Shown here one piece after another: positions 5,921 through 16,365 of a DNA stretch of 36,641 nucleotides (the first letter of the stretch is position 1; every line of letters starts with the position of its first letter). The DNA is from Prevotella sp. Its GTDB lineage: Bacteria; Bacteroidota; Bacteroidia; Bacteroidales; Bacteroidaceae. A program made the translations under genes and the position numbers. The DNA lies in assembly GCA_024680755.1 (NCBI GenBank), contig JAILBT010000138.1, positions 1 to 36,641 on the forward strand, read 5' to 3'. Under the pieces are notes generated by a model. That model was not told where the DNA came from. It did not search any database and saw nothing but the letters and a program-made list of their open reading frames with translations.

Positions 5921-7996
5921 TCAGTAGCTGATGACGAAGCCGCCCCGCGCCTGCATGGTCACGCGCAGCTGTCCCCGCTTGTCGGCGGTGACGGTGGTGA
6001 GCTGTGCGTCGTAGCTGGTAAAGATGTCGGCGCTGTCGGCGGCTGTCGCTTTCTTGCCTTTCTTGTTGGTCTTGCCCGGCTTGTCGCCGAAGAGCTCGGC
6101 CTGCTGTCGGGGCTTCATGTCGGGCAGGGAGAGCGTGAGCGTCATGGGCTGGTCGGTGCCGTTTAGTCCGGCCACATACCAGCGTCCCTGGGCATCGACG
6201 ACGTTTCCGCGCGTGTCGCGCAGTCCGGGCACGGCGCGTCGGGCCACCACGGCATAGCGTCCCGGGTAGCCATCGACATATCGCGTGTCGCGCCACTGCC
6301 AGGGCAGTCGCTTCAGATAGTCGAGCGGCAGCTGCAGCTGCTCCTCGGGCAGAAGGTTGTTAGGCTGGACGGCGATGCACTGTATGTATGTCTGGTTCAT
6401 CACGGCCGTGGCCACCTCGAAGGCGTCGGTGGTGTAGCGCGGGTGGCGGCTGCTGTTGTCTTTCGACATGCGCTTGTTGAGGAAGACGCCGCCCCAGTCC
6501 ATCGTGGCCACGGCGTTGCGGCAGAAGGGATGCATAGTCAGCTCGAAGGGCTCGCGGCGGGCGTGATGGTCGGTGAAATAGACGTTCTCTGAAGCCAGCA
6601 CAGCCTCTGAGGCTACGAAGTTGGGATACATCTGCTCCCACCCGCGCGGCAGGGTGCAGCCGTGGAAGATGACCTGCAGGCCGTAGCGGTTGGCATCGGT
6701 GAGGATGTCTTCGTAGAGCTGCATGGTCTGCTGCTTGTCGCCGCCGAAGAAGTCAACCTTTATTCCGGCCACGCCGATGCTCTTCATCCAGGCCATCTCC
6801 TCGGCGCGTGCCGGTGCGGTGTTCATTCGCCCGCGGGGTGTCTGCGGCGCGTTGTTCCAGTGGCCGTTGCTGTTGTACCAGAGCAGCAGGCGCACGCCCT
6901 TGGCGCGGGCATAGCTGGCCAGCTGCGCCATGCGCTCGTAGCCTATGGTCTGGTCCCAGCAGCCATCGACGAGGCAGTACTCCATGTTGAGTGCTGCGGC
7001 GGTGTCGATGAAGCGCACCTGGTCGTCGTAGTTGATGGAGTTGTCCTGCCAGACGATCCAGCTCCAGGTGTAGCGTCCGCCGCGGTAGTCTTCCGACGGC
7101 TGATAGAGCGGCTTGACCAGGTCGTAGGCCACGGTTGTCTCCACTATCGGTGCAAGCGTCGTGCCGAGGGTGATGGTTCGCCAGGGGGTCTTGCCGGGCA
7201 GCTCGATGGCGGGCTGTGCCGAGCCCTGTCCCTTGTTCTCGCCCGGGTGTGGGAAGGCTATCTGATAGCCGCGGCCGGCTGTGTAGTCGCTCAGGTGCGA
7301 GGCACAGTATTGCGACGTGACACCCGTCTCGCTGACGAGCACCCACGCCTCCTGGCCGCGGCTGTCGGCAGCGGGCAGATGGAACAGGCACGGGAAGGTG
7401 TAGCCCAGGCCATAGCGCGAGCGCTGGGCCATCGGCGCGTCGGGGCTGTACTCCTCCTCGTAGCTCGGCTTGGTCTCTTCCCAACCAGTCTTGGGTCCTA
7501 TCTGCGGACAGAGGAAGGTGGTGGTGGCGTCGGGCAGGCTGAAGGCCGACAGCTCCTCGGTGATGACGGCGCATTTCGGGTTGTCGCCCTTAGGCCGCGG
7601 CAGCTCGTAGCGGAAGGCCACATCGGTGTTGCCAACGCAGAACTCCACCGTCAGCCGCTGCTGTTGGCTGTTGGCCACATCGACGGTCAGGGTGTTGTAG
7701 CGATAGGTGTAGCCCCAGCTCTTGGTCTGCCGGGCATTGCCCTGTCCGCTGGTCTCGCCGGTAGAGCTGCCGGTGATGGTCAGCTGCCGGCTCAGGTCGG
7801 CAAAGTCGGTCTTCAGACCCAGACGCGACGGCAGCAGCACCTGGCTGCCGTCGAGACTGACGCTGTAGCACAGCTGTCCGCCCTGGTCGCTGACAGTCAG
7901 CCGCACGCGGCCGTCAGGCGACTGCACCGTGGCCTCTGCGGCCGCTGCCGACGAGACTGCCAGCAGCAAGATGAAAGAGAAGAGATGACGTTTCAT
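5921..7996 (-). CDS. GH97 glycoside hydrolase, retaining alpha-galactosidase-like
   Basis: The 691-aa protein has a signal peptide (cleavage near AAAA|EAT). The GH97 N-terminal beta-sandwich spans to about residue 290, a TIM barrel follows, then a C-terminal beta domain with a lysine-rich insert (about 635-652). Asp415 lies in KVDFFGGD and Glu470 in LASENVYF. As I recall, these are the nucleophile and acid/base positions of the retaining Bacteroides enzyme BtGH97b, an alpha-galactosidase. Inverting SusB-type members lack the Asp at that site. So a retaining alpha-galactosidase or related activity is favoured over SusB-like alpha-glucosidase. The gene has its own promoter, divergent from guaB, and heads a two-gene unit with the adaptor protein. 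Confidence 0.9.
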   Translation of the reverse strand: MKRHLFSFILLLAVSSAAAAEATVQSPDGRVRLTVSDQGGQLCYSVSLDGSQVLLPSRLGLKTDFADLSRQLTITGSSTGETSGQGNARQTKSWGYTYRYNTLTVDVANSQQQRLTVEFCVGNTDVAFRYELPRPKGDNPKCAVITEELSAFSLPDATTTFLCPQIGPKTGWEETKPSYEEEYSPDAPMAQRSRYGLGYTFPCLFHLPAADSRGQEAWVLVSETGVTSQYCASHLSDYTAGRGYQIAFPHPGENKGQGSAQPAIELPGKTPWRTITLGTTLAPIVETTVAYDLVKPLYQPSEDYRGGRYTWSWIVWQDNSINYDDQVRFIDTAAALNMEYCLVDGCWDQTIGYERMAQLASYARAKGVRLLLWYNSNGHWNNAPQTPRGRMNTAPARAEEMAWMKSIGVAGIKVDFFGGDKQQTMQLYEDILTDANRYGLQVIFHGCTLPRGWEQMYPNFVASEAVLASENVYFTDHHARREPFELTMHPFCRNAVATMDWGGVFLNKRMSKDNSSRHPRYTTDAFEVATAVMNQTYIQCIAVQPNNLLPEEQLQLPLDYLKRLPWQWRDTRYVDGYPGRYAVVARRAVPGLRDTRGNVVDAQGRWYVAGLNGTDQPMTLTLSLPDMKPRQQAELFGDKPGKTNKKGKKATAADSADIFTSYDAQLTTVTADKRGQLRVTMQARGGFVISY

Positions 7997-8033
7997 TTAG
8001 TCTATAATATTTAATGTGTAAATCTTTCGGCGG

Positions 8034-8064
8034 CAAAGGTACGTTTTTTTGCTTAAAGCGCAAA
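8034..8064 (-). promoter_or_regulatory. Promoter of the GH97 gene
   Basis: On the minus strand TTTG (8064-8061), a 19-bp spacer and TACCTTTG (8041-8034) match the Bacteroidetes consensus, 38 bp before the ATG. It is back to back with the guaB promoter, with about 24 bp between the two -33 elements. Confidence 0.82.
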
Positions 8065-8088
8065 GTTTTATTAAAAAGACTTTCCGCT

Positions 8089-9684
<1,596 letters not shown>

Positions 9685-9770
9685 CCGCAAGGACAGAACC
9701 GGCAGGGGCCGTGGCCGACAGGATGACACAGCGGCCAGCCCCCGCGACAAGAATACAGCAAGAAGACAAA

Positions 9771-11201
9771 ATGAAGACAACATTTTTGGCCGCGGCCCTG
9801 CTCTGCAGCATGGCCGCACCTGTGGCAGCGCAGACAGCTGCCGACCCCGTGATAATGACAATAGCCGGAAAGCCGGTGCCACGCTCAGAGTTTGAGTATT
9901 CGTTTAACAAGAACAACGCCGATGGTGTCATCGACAAGAAGACGGTGGAGGAGTATGTCCCGCTGTTTGTCAACTACAAGATGAAGGTGCAGGCAGCCCT
10001 CGACGAACACATGGACACGCTGTCGAGCTTCCTGCAAGAGTTCCGCCAGTATCGCGACGAGCAGCTGCGCCCCTCATACGTGACCGACGGCGACGTGGAG
10101 CGCGAGGCGCGCAAGGTGTATGAGCAGGAGAAAAGTCGTCTGGGCGGAAAAGACCTGGTGCGCCCCGCACACATCTTCCTGCAACTGCGCCAGGACGCAA
10201 CGCAGCAGGCACAGGACGCTGCCCGCCAGCGCATAGACAGCATCAGGGAGGCCCTGAGGCAGGGAGCCGACTTTGCCGAGATGGTGAAGCTGAGCGACGA
10301 CAAGCGCTCGGCAGCCCGCGGCGGCGAGCTGGGCTGGGTGGGGCCAGGCTCACTCTACAAGGAGATGGAAGACGGCATCTACCCCCTCAGCGTGGGACAG
10401 GTCAGCGAGCCGGTGCTCTCGCCGGCCGGATGGCACATCTTCAAGATGCTGGAGCGCAAGCAGCTCGAACCCTTCGAGCAGCTGAAGGACAACATCGTCA
10501 AGGCCATAGAGCGCCAGGGCGTGCGCGACTATATAGCCCGGCAGAAAATCGACTCGCTGGTCAAGGCCACCGAGGGCATGACGCAGGCACAGCTGATGGA
10601 CCAGCGCGCAGAGGAGCTGTCGGCACAAGACGACGACATGCGCTACCTGATACAGGAGTATCACGACGGACTGCTGTTCTACGAGATCAGCAACCGCGAG
10701 GTGTGGGACAAGGCCCAGAAAGACACCGTGGGACTGGAGCAGTGGTTCAAGAAGCACCGCAAACAGTATAAGTGGGACGAGCCCCGCTTCAAGGGCATAG
10801 CCTACCACACCCGCGAGGCTGCCGACGTGGAAGCCGTGAAGCAGTGCGTGAAGAAGCTGCCCTTCAAGGAATGGGGCGAACGGCTGCGGCTGACCTTCAA
10901 TGCCGACACCACGCAGGGCATACGCATACGCGTGGAGAAGGGCATCTTCCGGCAGGGCGACAACGCCCTGGTGGACAGCATCGTCTTCAAGAAAGACACC
11001 CTGACCAAGGCCGTGAAAAACTACCCCTACGACGATGTCTATGGCAAGAAGCTGAAGAAACCCGAGGAATGGACCGACGTGTCGGGCCAGGTGGTGAGCG
11101 ACCTGCAGGAAGAGCTCGAGCGGCAGTGGGTGGCCAGACTGCGCGAACGCTACACCTACACCGTGGACAAGCAGGTGCTGGGAACGGTAAACAAACATTA
11201 A
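9771..11201 (+). CDS. Periplasmic parvulin-type peptidyl-prolyl isomerase (PpiC/SurA-like)
   Basis: The 476-aa protein has a signal peptide (AAPVAA|QTA, predicted to expose N-terminal Gln). A SurA-like helical N-region follows, then one rotamase domain at about residues 130-225 with AHIFLQL at its start, GGELGWVG in the middle and GWHIFKML at its end. A long C-terminal region (about 230-476) has no clear domain. The family isomerises X-Pro bonds and chaperones outer-membrane proteins in the periplasm. It follows guaB by 86 bp and precedes a SurA paralogue. The ATG at 9771 starts the signal peptide; the upstream part of the frame is intergenic. Confidence 0.9.
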   Translation: MKTTFLAAALLCSMAAPVAAQTAADPVIMTIAGKPVPRSEFEYSFNKNNADGVIDKKTVEEYVPLFVNYKMKVQAALDEHMDTLSSFLQEFRQYRDEQLRPSYVTDGDVEREARKVYEQEKSRLGGKDLVRPAHIFLQLRQDATQQAQDAARQRIDSIREALRQGADFAEMVKLSDDKRSAARGGELGWVGPGSLYKEMEDGIYPLSVGQVSEPVLSPAGWHIFKMLERKQLEPFEQLKDNIVKAIERQGVRDYIARQKIDSLVKATEGMTQAQLMDQRAEELSAQDDDMRYLIQEYHDGLLFYEISNREVWDKAQKDTVGLEQWFKKHRKQYKWDEPRFKGIAYHTREAADVEAVKQCVKKLPFKEWGERLRLTFNADTTQGIRIRVEKGIFRQGDNALVDSIVFKKDTLTKAVKNYPYDDVYGKKLKKPEEWTDVSGQVVSDLQEELERQWVARLRERYTYTVDKQVLGTVNKH

Positions 11202-11227
11202 ACATTAAACATTAAAAATTAAACATT
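11193..11227. repeat. 5 x 7-bp tandem repeat overlapping the PpiC-like stop codon
   Basis: Heptamer AAACATT occurs at 11193, 11200, 11207 and 11221, with a variant AAAAATT at 11214. The TAA stop of the preceding gene (11199-11201) is inside the array. The rest of this gap to 11323 is AT-rich and contains AAGAATTAAGAATTTACGAT, a word resembling the left end of the element at 23282. Confidence 0.85.
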
Positions 11228-11323
11228 AAAATAAAAATTTAGAGTCAAGAGTTGTTGGCAGAGCCAAGTAAGAATTAAGAATTTACGATCTATAGTCAGG
11301 CAAACACAAGAAAGATTATATTG

Positions 11324-12697
11324 ATGCGACGAAACATTCTGTTATCGCTGACGTGGCTTATGGCAGCGACGGCCGTTGCAGCGACGGCCGACAGCACTGC
11401 GCAGCAGGGATCAGTGATAGACGAGGTGATCTGGGTGGTGGGCGACGAGCCCATACTGCGCTCCGAGGTTGAGGTGATGCGCATACAGGCTGCACAGGAG
11501 GGCCACCGCTTCAAGGGCAACCCCGACTGCGCCATACCCGAGCAGCTGGCGCTGAACAAGCTGTTCCTGCACCAGGCAGAGATAGACTCTATCGACGTGA
11601 GCGACAGCGAGGTGTCGCGCCAGGTAGATATGCGCATAGACTACATGGTGGAGCAGGTGGGCTCAAAAGAGAAACTGGAGGAATACCAGAAGAAGAGCAT
11701 GGCGCGCATCAAGGAAGAGATGCACGACGCCATGCGCGACAACCTGACCATACAGCGCATGCGCGAACACATCGTGAAGGACATCAAGGTGACGCCGGCC
11801 GACGTGCGCCGCCACTTCCGCGACATGCCGCAAGACTCGCTGCCGTATGTGCCCACCAGCGTGGAGGTGGAGATAATAACCCACACGCCGGCCATCGACC
11901 AGCAGGAGATAAACCGCGTGAAGGAGGAACTGCGCTCATACACCGAGCGGGTCAACTCGGGCGATGCCAGCTTTCAGACGCTGGCACGCCTCTACAGCGA
12001 AGACCCTGGCTCGGCACGCTACGGCGGCGAGATAGGCTTCACCGGCCGCACACAGCTGGACCCCGCCTTTGCCACAGTGGCCTTCAACCTGACCGACCCG
12101 AAGAAAATCTCAAAGGTGGTGGAGTCGGAGTTCGGCTACCACATCATACAGCTGATAGAGAAGCGCGGCGACAAGATCAACGTCAGGCACATACTGAAGA
12201 AGCCCGAGGTAAGCGACTCGGCCGTGCAGGTGGCCATTGCCCGACTGGACAGCATAGCTGACGACATACGCCGCGGCAAGTTCAGCTTCGAGGATGCCGC
12301 CGCCGTGCTGTCGGACGACAAGGACACGCGCAACAACCACGGTCTGATGGCCAACACCAACGAGCAGGGACGCACGTCGCGCTTCCGCATGCAGGACCTG
12401 CCGGCCGAGGTGGCCCGCGTGGTCGATACACTGCGGGTGGGACAGGTGTCGGCCGCCTTCCGCATGATCAGCCAGCAGGGCAAGACACAGTGTGCCGTGG
12501 TGAAGCTCAAGAGCCGCACCGAAGGCCACCGCGCAACCATCGCCGACGACTTCCAGACCCTGCGCGAGGTGGTGCTCAACGCACGGCGCGAGGAGAAGCT
12601 GCACCAGTGGGTGGTGAACAAGATACGCAACACATACGTGCGCGTGAAGCCCGAGTACCGCGACTGCCAGTACGAGTACGAGGGCTGGATAAAATAA
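11324..12697 (+). CDS. SurA-like periplasmic chaperone with two parvulin domains
   Basis: The 457-aa protein has a signal peptide (cleavage near ATA|DST). The SurA N-terminal chaperone helices (VIDEVIWVVGDEPILRSEVE at about 31-50 and onward) are followed by rotamase domain 1 (about 175-275, with GGEIGFTG and GYHIIQL). Domain 2 (about 283-395) is more divergent and begins VRHILKK. SurA delivers unfolded beta-barrel proteins to the BAM machinery. The ATG at 11324 directly follows a TTG, and I take the ATG. Position between PpiC-like and OstA-like genes fits an outer-membrane biogenesis operon. Confidence 0.92.
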   Translation: MRRNILLSLTWLMAATAVAATADSTAQQGSVIDEVIWVVGDEPILRSEVEVMRIQAAQEGHRFKGNPDCAIPEQLALNKLFLHQAEIDSIDVSDSEVSRQVDMRIDYMVEQVGSKEKLEEYQKKSMARIKEEMHDAMRDNLTIQRMREHIVKDIKVTPADVRRHFRDMPQDSLPYVPTSVEVEIITHTPAIDQQEINRVKEELRSYTERVNSGDASFQTLARLYSEDPGSARYGGEIGFTGRTQLDPAFATVAFNLTDPKKISKVVESEFGYHIIQLIEKRGDKINVRHILKKPEVSDSAVQVAIARLDSIADDIRRGKFSFEDAAAVLSDDKDTRNNHGLMANTNEQGRTSRFRMQDLPAEVARVVDTLRVGQVSAAFRMISQQGKTQCAVVKLKSRTEGHRATIADDFQTLREVVLNARREEKLHQWVVNKIRNTYVRVKPEYRDCQYEYEGWIK

Positions 12698-12707
12698 CAT
12701 TCCCGAC

Positions 12708-14315
12708 TTGAGAACACACAAGTGGATCATACTGTCGCTCGCGGCCGCGGCCGTGGCACAGACCTGGGCCCTGCAGAAGAAACAACGCCAGACGCGACCG
12801 GCAGACGAGCCCGAACGCGTCTATCTGGTGCACGCCGACGAACTGTTCTACGACCGCTGGCAGCGGGGCGACGCGCAGGTGCTCGACGGCAACGTGCAGT
12901 TTCGCCACAACGGGGCTACGCTCTGGTGCGACAGCGCACATTTCTATCAGCAGACAAACTCGTTTGAGGCCTTCGGCAACGTGCGCATGGTGCAGGGCGA
13001 CACTCTCTCGCTCACGGCCGACTATGGCTTCTACGACGGCAACGAACAGCTGATGAAGGCACTGGACAACGTCGTGCTGCGCAACCGCGACGCCACGCTC
13101 TACACCGACTCGCTCTACTATGACCGGCTGTACAACGAGGGCTACTATGAGAATGGCGGACGACTCGTGCAGCAGGGCACCACGCTGACAAGCGACTGGG
13201 GCGAATACCACACCGACACGAAGGACGCCATCTTCTACTACGACGTGCACATGACGGACCGCGACTTCACCCTGCGCGGCGACACACTATACTATAACAC
13301 ACGGCTGCACCGAGCACGCATAGCCGGGCCGACCGACATCCTCTCGGGCAGCAGCACCATACGCAGCCAGCGGGGCTACTATCACACCGACACCAAAGTG
13401 TCGGAACTGATGGACCGCTCCGTACTGCGCGACGGCGAGAAGACGCTCGTGGCCGACAGCATCTGGCACAGCGAGACGACGGGCGTGAGCGAGGCTTTCG
13501 GACAGATTGTCTATACCGACCACGCCAACCGCAACATGCTCCTGGGCAACTATGGCTACTACGCCGACTCGACCGGCTATGCCGTCGTGACAGACAGCGC
13601 CGTGGTCATCGACTACTCGCAGCAGGACACACTCTACATGCACGCCGACACGCTGAAGCTGTTCACATACAACATCAGAACCGACTCCGTCTATCGCGTG
13701 GCACATGCCTTCCGCCATGTGCGCGCATACCGGCGCGACGTGCAGGGCGTGTGCGACTCGCTGGTTTACACCAGCCGCGACTCGTGCCTGACCATGTATC
13801 ACGACCCCATCGTCTGGAACATGCAACAGCAGCTCATGGGCGAAAAGATAGATGTGTTCATGCGCGACAGCGTCATCGACCGAGCACATGTGGTCAACAG
13901 CGCCTTCAGCACAGAGAAACTGCCGGACAGCCTGCTCTACAACCAGGTGTCGTCGAAGGAGATGTATGCCTATTTCGACAAGGGAAAAATCCGGCTGGCC
14001 GAAGCCATCGACAACGTGCTGACCGTCTATTACCCCCTGGACGACAGCGACAGCTCATACGTAGGACTGAACCACGCCGAGAGCACCAAGATGCGCATGT
14101 ATATGAAAGCCGGACAGATGGAGGCCATCTGGATGCCAAAGGCCGAGGGCACGCTCTATCCCATGACACAGATACCGCCAAAGGAACGCTTCCTCGAGGG
14201 CTTCGCATGGTACGACTACATACGCCCAACGGACAGGCACGACATATTCAGGTGGAGAGGAAAGAAAGAAAACACTGATAACGACAAAACTAATACATTA
14301 AACATTATACATTAA
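12708..14315 (+). CDS. OstA/LptA-family periplasmic protein
   Basis: The 535-aa protein has an N-terminal signal segment (WIILSLAAAAVAQTWA) and repeated OstA-type beta-strand pairs such as LDGNVQFRHNGATLWCDSA and FGNVRMVQGDTLSLTADYG over residues 35-330. The OstA/LptA fold carries lipopolysaccharide across the periplasm; Bacteroidetes members are long. The start is TTG at 12708, 10 nt after the surA-like stop. A frame stop lies at 12690 and no ATG would keep the signal peptide, so TTG (or less likely ATT at 12699) is needed. The last codons and the stop lie inside an ACATTAAACATT repeat, so its C-terminal tail may vary. Confidence 0.87.
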   Translation: MRTHKWIILSLAAAAVAQTWALQKKQRQTRPADEPERVYLVHADELFYDRWQRGDAQVLDGNVQFRHNGATLWCDSAHFYQQTNSFEAFGNVRMVQGDTLSLTADYGFYDGNEQLMKALDNVVLRNRDATLYTDSLYYDRLYNEGYYENGGRLVQQGTTLTSDWGEYHTDTKDAIFYYDVHMTDRDFTLRGDTLYYNTRLHRARIAGPTDILSGSSTIRSQRGYYHTDTKVSELMDRSVLRDGEKTLVADSIWHSETTGVSEAFGQIVYTDHANRNMLLGNYGYYADSTGYAVVTDSAVVIDYSQQDTLYMHADTLKLFTYNIRTDSVYRVAHAFRHVRAYRRDVQGVCDSLVYTSRDSCLTMYHDPIVWNMQQQLMGEKIDVFMRDSVIDRAHVVNSAFSTEKLPDSLLYNQVSSKEMYAYFDKGKIRLAEAIDNVLTVYYPLDDSDSSYVGLNHAESTKMRMYMKAGQMEAIWMPKAEGTLYPMTQIPPKERFLEGFAWYDYIRPTDRHDIFRWRGKKENTDNDKTNTLNIIH

Positions 14316-14387
14316 ACATTAATGCTTAATCTTTAATGTTTAATGTTTAATCTTTAATGTTTAATCTTTAATGTTTAATCTTTAATG
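14309..14387 (+). repeat. Inverted and 14-bp direct repeats at the OstA-mutL junction
   Basis: A 12-bp inverted repeat (14309-14320 with 14335-14346, 14-nt loop) contains the OstA-like stop codon. It merges into 14-bp units TTTAATCTTTAATG placing ATGs at 14343, 14357, 14371 and 14385; an extra ATG lies at 14336. From 14343 on, each ATG opens a four-codon frame (MFNL) whose TAA overlaps the next ATG as TAATG. The last ATG is the mutL start. This could couple translation, or simply be low-complexity DNA. Confidence 0.88.
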
Positions 14388-16268
14388 TCCGACGTTATCC
14401 AACTGCTGCCCGACTCGGTGGCCAACCAGATAGCCGCCGGTGAGGTGATACAACGTCCGGCCTCGGTGGTGAAGGAGCTGATGGAGAACAGCCTCGATGC
14501 CGGTGCTCGCGACATCGACGTGGTGGTGACCGATGCCGGCCGCACGGCCATACGCGTCATCGACAACGGGCGTGGCATGAGCGAGACCGACGCGCGCCTG
14601 TGCTTCGAGCGTCACGCCACGTCGAAGATACGCCAGGCGGCCGACCTCTTCACGCTGCAGACCATGGGCTTCCGCGGCGAGGCGCTGCCCAGCATCGCTG
14701 CCGTGGCACAGGTGGAGCTGCAGACACGCACCGCCGAGGAGGACGTGGGCACACGCCTGACGCTGGCCGCCTCGCACGTCACGGCGCAGGAGCCCTGCGG
14801 CTGTCCCGTGGGCTGCAACTTCCTGGTGGAGAACCTGTTCTACAACGTGCCCGCACGACGCAAGTTTCTCAAGAGCAATGCCACCGAGCTGAACAACATC
14901 TTGCAGGCCTTCGAGCGTATCGTGCTGGTCTATCCCGACATACACTTCACCCTGAGCAGCGATGGCAACGAACTGCGACAACTGCGCGCCGGCACGCTCA
15001 AGCAGCGCATCGTGGACATCTGTGGCCGGAACATGGCACAGCAGCTGCTGCCCATAGAGGTGCAGACGAGCCTTGTGACTATCAATGGCTTCGTGGGCCG
15101 GCCAGAGAGCGCAAGGAAGAAGGGCGCACAGCAGTTCTTCTTCGTCAACGGCCGATACATGCGCCACCCGTATTTCCACAGGGCTGTGCTCAATGCTTTC
15201 GAGCGGCTGCTGCCACAGGGCACACAGCCCCACTATTTCATCTATCTGACCGTGCCTGCGGCCGAGATAGACGTCAACATACACCCCACCAAGACAGAGA
15301 TAAAATTTGAGAACGAGCAGCCCGTGTTCCAGATACTGATGGCCGCCGTGCGCGACGCGCTGGGCCGCTTCTGCGACATGACCGCGCTCGACTTCGACCA
15401 GGCGGGAGCCCCCGACATACCGGCCTTCGACCCCACGCGTCATGCCGACCTGCCGCAGCCCCGGTATAACGCCGACTACAATCCATTCCGTCCGGCCCAC
15501 CAGACAGATGGTGCCGACGGCAGCAACAGTGGCGGCAGCGACACCACCGGCGGCAGCGCACACGCAGAGTCGCCCTTCGCCCTGCCGCCACACAGCAACA
15601 AGGTGCCCGATGGCTGGGAGCGACTGTTTCCCGACCCCGAGCCGAAGTATGCCGACACAGCCGACACAGCCAAGACTGACGCGGCTACCAGACCGGCAGA
15701 ACGCTCGATGCAACACTACCAGTATCGCGGACAGTACATACTGACGGCTGTGGCGCAGGGACTGATGGTGACCGACCAGCACCGCGCCGACCTGCGCATA
15801 CGCTACGAGCAATACCAACGGCTCATGGCCGTCAAGGGCAGCGCCACACAGCGTATGCTCTTCCCCGAGGTGATAGAGTTCCGGCCGTCGGAGGCGCTGA
15901 TTATGCAGCAGTTGCTGCCGCAGCTTGAGGACATTGGCTTCGACCTGACCGACCTGGGGCAGGGCAGCTTCGCCCTGTCGGGCATACCAGCGGGCATAGA
16001 CGCACCTAACGAGGTGCGGCTGGTGCGCGACATCATCGACGAGGCCATGAGCCACGGCAAGGACGTCAGACAGCAGGTCGTGGACATCATCGCCACAGCC
16101 ATGGCCCGAACCACAGCCATACCCGTGGGCCAGATGCTGAGCAACGACGACATGGAGCGAATAGTGTCCGCTCTGATGGCCTGCCAGAACGTCAACTACA
16201 CGCCCGACGGCAAGCCCATATCAACCATCTTGCCCGACGACACCCTCACAGAGGGGCTAAAAGGCTGA
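14385..16268 (+). CDS. mutL: DNA mismatch repair protein MutL
   Basis: The 627-aa protein has the GHKL ATPase motifs: ELMENSLDAGA (Glu31, Asn35), DNGRGM (60-65) and GFRGEALPSI (95-104). A transducer domain follows to about 330, then a Gly/Ser/Thr-rich linker (about 345-440) and a C-terminal dimerisation domain. MutL links MutS to downstream repair steps. The C-terminal endonuclease motif DQHA(X)2E(X)4E appears only as DQHRADLRIRYE, lacking the first Glu, and the usual CPHGRP-like end is YTPDGKP. Nicking activity is therefore doubtful. The start codon is the last ATG of the 14-bp repeat; the first residues match the family N-terminus. Confidence 0.96.
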   Translation: MSDVIQLLPDSVANQIAAGEVIQRPASVVKELMENSLDAGARDIDVVVTDAGRTAIRVIDNGRGMSETDARLCFERHATSKIRQAADLFTLQTMGFRGEALPSIAAVAQVELQTRTAEEDVGTRLTLAASHVTAQEPCGCPVGCNFLVENLFYNVPARRKFLKSNATELNNILQAFERIVLVYPDIHFTLSSDGNELRQLRAGTLKQRIVDICGRNMAQQLLPIEVQTSLVTINGFVGRPESARKKGAQQFFFVNGRYMRHPYFHRAVLNAFERLLPQGTQPHYFIYLTVPAAEIDVNIHPTKTEIKFENEQPVFQILMAAVRDALGRFCDMTALDFDQAGAPDIPAFDPTRHADLPQPRYNADYNPFRPAHQTDGADGSNSGGSDTTGGSAHAESPFALPPHSNKVPDGWERLFPDPEPKYADTADTAKTDAATRPAERSMQHYQYRGQYILTAVAQGLMVTDQHRADLRIRYEQYQRLMAVKGSATQRMLFPEVIEFRPSEALIMQQLLPQLEDIGFDLTDLGQGSFALSGIPAGIDAPNEVRLVRDIIDEAMSHGKDVRQQVVDIIATAMARTTAIPVGQMLSNDDMERIVSALMACQNVNYTPDGKPISTILPDDTLTEGLKG

Positions 16269-16285
16269 AACACTCAGACAGTTCT

Positions 16286-16330
16286 GATTACTCCGATTAC
16301 TCTGATTACTTTGATTACTCCGATTACTCA
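16286..16330. repeat. 5 x 9-bp tandem repeat upstream of the PASTA gene
   Basis: Units GATTACTCC, GATTACTCT, GATTACTTT, GATTACTCC and GATTACTCA lie head to tail, with differences only in the last two bases. The array fills half of the 97-bp mutL-PASTA gap and ends 35 bp before the ATG. Confidence 0.9.
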
Positions 16331-16365
16331 GAATATACCCACAAAACCCTGAAACAACATCACCT

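Noticed and set aside
14382..16055. Minus-strand frame (557 aa) opposite mutL
   Set aside because: Shadow frame; mutL motifs are unmistakable on the plus strand.
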